Assembly (NCBI GenBank): GCA_023432025.1 | Contig: JAEYVE010000004.1 | Coordinates: 1 to 7,042, forward strand | Direction of reading: 5' to 3' | DNA: 7,042 nucleotides | Origin: Pseudomonadota bacterium | GTDB taxonomy: Bacteria; Myxococcota_A; Polyangia; Polyangiales; Polyangiaceae | Part shown: in pieces, positions 5,611 through 7,042 of the stretch | Position numbering within the stretch: position 1 is the first letter of the stretch | Layout of the letters: every line of letters starts with the position of its first letter | Notes under the pieces: model-generated | The model's database searches: none | Seen by the model: the letters and a program-made list of their open reading frames with translations, nothing else | What the model was told of the DNA's origin: nothing | Position numbers and translations under genes: made by a program

Positions 5611-5666
5611 GCCACGCGCGAAGCGCAGCTTGCACCCGCCTCTCAGCGCGACGGCGGGCGGCTGAA
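5601..5666 (+). repeat. Right imperfect flank copy overlapping the end of the CpaF-like gene
   Basis: This is the second copy of the 5464-5526 sequence. Bases 5643-5666 also encode the final residues of the reverse-strand CpaF-like protein and its stop (TCA at 5643-5645 on the given strand). The repeat family therefore extends into coding sequence, or was copied out of it. Confidence 0.6.
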
Positions 5667-7042
5667 CATGGACGCCTCGACGGCAATGCCCGCCGCTTGG
5701 AGCTGCACGGCGACGCGCGGCGTGTGACCGGTGGGCGAAAACGTGCCCTCGACGGCCCCGCCCGCCGCGAGGCGATGCACGCTGAACCGAAAGACATCCC
5801 GAAGCTCCAAGGAGCCTTGAGGCCCGCGCTCGAGCTCCGCGATGCGACGCACCCGCACGCGCCCGTCACGCAAGCGCGCGACCTCCACGAGCAAGTCGAA
5901 GGCGCCCTCGACCCAGCCGCTGGCAGACTCGAGCGAAAGCCCCGGGCGCGCCACGCAGAGGTCCGCCGGGAGACGAGACATGGCCCGCCGGAGATCCGCG
6001 TGATGAACCGTGGCGATGAGCCCTTCGACGGAAGAGCCCAAAACGTCGAGCGCCAAGAGCGCCACGTCCGGACTGGACAGCGACACGGCGACACGCGCGC
6101 CGGGGAGGCCCCCCGCAATTTCTAGGAGCTTGCGCGTGTCTCCCTGACGAAGGTCGACGTGCGCCACCCCGAGATCGAGACCGAGCCCGTCGTGATCCGA
6201 AACGAGCACCACGCGCTCGCGGCTCGCCGCGGCGCACAGCGCGCTCATCAGCATTTCACACCCTTCGTCGCGAGGGCCCACCACGAGAACGTTGCAGCGC
6301 GCGGTCACACACTGCCCCAAGAACGTCGCGATGGCGCGCGAGATGGTGCCTCGACGAACGAGGCTGTCCAACGTCGCGGAGATGTGTCGTGGACGCTGCA
6401 GCGTCAACAAGGGGCCCGTCGTCGTGGCGCCGCCGAGCAGCGCCGAGAGCCGCATGCCGTCCGCGAAGCGTCGTTGGACCACGACTTCTTGCGGCCCAAG
6501 CGGCTCGCCCGCGCGGTAACAGAGGCGTCGCAGCGCAAGCTCGAGCATGGCCGGCGAGGAGAACCCGGGCGACACGCGCACTTGCCTGTCGTCGCGTTGC
6601 GCCACGATGTCGTCGTAGCGCGACAGCGAAATGCCCGTCACCGAAGGGTCCGACAAGAGCTCGTCCAACGGCCCCAACTCGAGGAGCTCGCTGCGCGCCT
6701 GCGAAGCGACGGCCTCCGCAGAGGTACCCGTTGGAACGCCTCCTCGAAGCATCAGGTCGTCCGCCGTTTCGCTCACGAGGCTGTCGAGGCGTTCGCTCAC
6801 CTCGCGGCTCACCTCCAGCTCCACGTCCCCGAGGGCACGACGAACCAGAGAGACGACCTCGGCGACCGCTTCCCGGTGCGCCGCCGCCATATCGTCCACG
6901 TTGTGGCTGGCGGTGGACCCGCGATCTGCTGCGGGCGCTTCCGAAACGGCAACCACGCGCGCGGGCGGGCCCGAAGAAACGCGGTGGCTGTCGAAGGCGA
7001 CCGGCTTGTCCCAATCGATGCTGTTGGGGCGCGGCGCAGGTG
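5643..7042 (-). CDS. CpaF/TadA/VirB11-like secretion ATPase homologue with degenerate nucleotide-binding motifs (5' end outside window)
   Basis: The reverse-strand frame is open from the window edge to the stop at 5643-5645, with at least 465 residues. Residues are numbered here from the GTG at 6956, which need not be the true start. An Ala/Glu-rich helical stretch (about 23-92) leads into ELLELGPLDELLSDPSVTGI (90-109), the CpaF N-terminal domain, then RFADGMRLSAL. The C-terminus (FSPTGHTPRVAVQLQAAGI) also matches the CpaF tail. In the core, NVLVVGPRDEGCEMLMSAL aligns without gaps to the family's Walker A segment, but K becomes C233 and T becomes E234. The Walker B segment reads RVAVSLSSPD, so the expected GEVRG is lost. 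The IED acid becomes VSD. The His-box TVHH (316-319) remains. CpaF homologues are hexameric ATPases powering Tad pili or secretion. This one probably cannot hydrolyse ATP and may be a structural or regulatory partner. The family call is confident; the role is inference. Confidence 0.8.
   Translation of the reverse strand, partial: PAPRPNSIDWDKPVAFDSHRVSSGPPARVVAVSEAPAADRGSTASHNVDDMAAAHREAVAEVVSLVRRALGDVELEVSREVSERLDSLVSETADDLMLRGGVPTGTSAEAVASQARSELLELGPLDELLSDPSVTGISLSRYDDIVAQRDDRQVRVSPGFSSPAMLELALRRLCYRAGEPLGPQEVVVQRRFADGMRLSALLGGATTTGPLLTLQRPRHISATLDSLVRRGTISRAIATFLGQCVTARCNVLVVGPRDEGCEMLMSALCAAASRERVVLVSDHDGLGLDLGVAHVDLRQGDTRKLLEIAGGLPGARVAVSLSSPDVALLALDVLGSSVEGLIATVHHADLRRAMSRLPADLCVARPGLSLESASGWVEGAFDLLVEVARLRDGRVRVRRIAELERGPQGSLELRDVFRFSVHRLAAGGAVEGTFSPTGHTPRVAVQLQAAGIAVEASMFSRPPSR

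Noticed and set aside
5526..6125. 199-codon forward open frame through the repeat and into the CpaF-like gene
   Set aside because: It is Arg-rich and low-complexity, crosses the tandem repeat and lies opposite a frame with consistent CpaF homology.
6249..6281. Sequencing error or frameshift explaining the missing Walker A
   Set aside because: The flanking residues align without gaps on both sides in one frame, and Walker B is independently lost, so a local frameshift cannot explain the pattern.
6256..7014. 252-codon alternative reverse-strand frame inside the CpaF-like gene
   Set aside because: Gly/Arg-rich shadow in the wrong frame; the homologous CpaF frame covers the same bases.

Overview
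The window is GC-rich, with densely packed genes and strong G/C preference at third codon positions. It carries a type II fatty-acid synthesis run in the order fabD-fabG-acpP-fabF, followed directly by nrdR and ribD. That order, with a CpaF-family secretion-type ATPase homologue nearby, is what I would expect of a myxobacterium (Myxococcota, formerly Deltaproteobacteria). The phylum is an inference from gene order and protein flavour, not a proven assignment.

Layout. Positions 1-258 hold the C-terminal end of FabD. A 261-bp structured gap follows, then fabG (520-1266). Next come a UUCG-loop hairpin with a T-run (1304-1326) and acpP (1384-1632), which has the best ribosome binding site in the window. 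A perfect 12-bp inverted repeat (1656-1681) lies before fabF (1738-2979). The 152-bp gap after fabF holds three strong inverted repeats and ends at nrdR (3132-3596). ribD (3607-4725) follows only 10 bp later. After another 181-bp gap comes def (4907-5419), which appears to have its own promoter almost on top of its start codon. A 37-bp tandem repeat lies between def and the last gene, a reverse-strand CpaF-like gene (5643 to beyond 7042) that converges on def.

How the genes work together. FabD loads malonyl groups onto the acyl carrier protein (AcpP), FabF condenses them with the growing acyl-AcpP, and FabG reduces the 3-oxo product, so four neighbouring genes supply most of the elongation cycle. 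NrdR (repressor of ribonucleotide reductase genes) and RibD (riboflavin synthesis) form a tight pair. Def removes the N-formyl group from new proteins. The last gene belongs to a different system.

Most notable point. The reverse-strand protein aligns with the CpaF/TadA/VirB11 ATPase family without gaps through the nucleotide-binding region, but it has lost the Walker A lysine and threonine and the Walker B glutamate. It is otherwise an intact reading frame, so it looks like a conserved pseudo-ATPase rather than a decayed gene. Secondary points are RNA-level structure in every gap of the fab-nrdR run, a probably leaderless def mRNA, and a minisatellite that extends into the end of the pseudo-ATPase gene.
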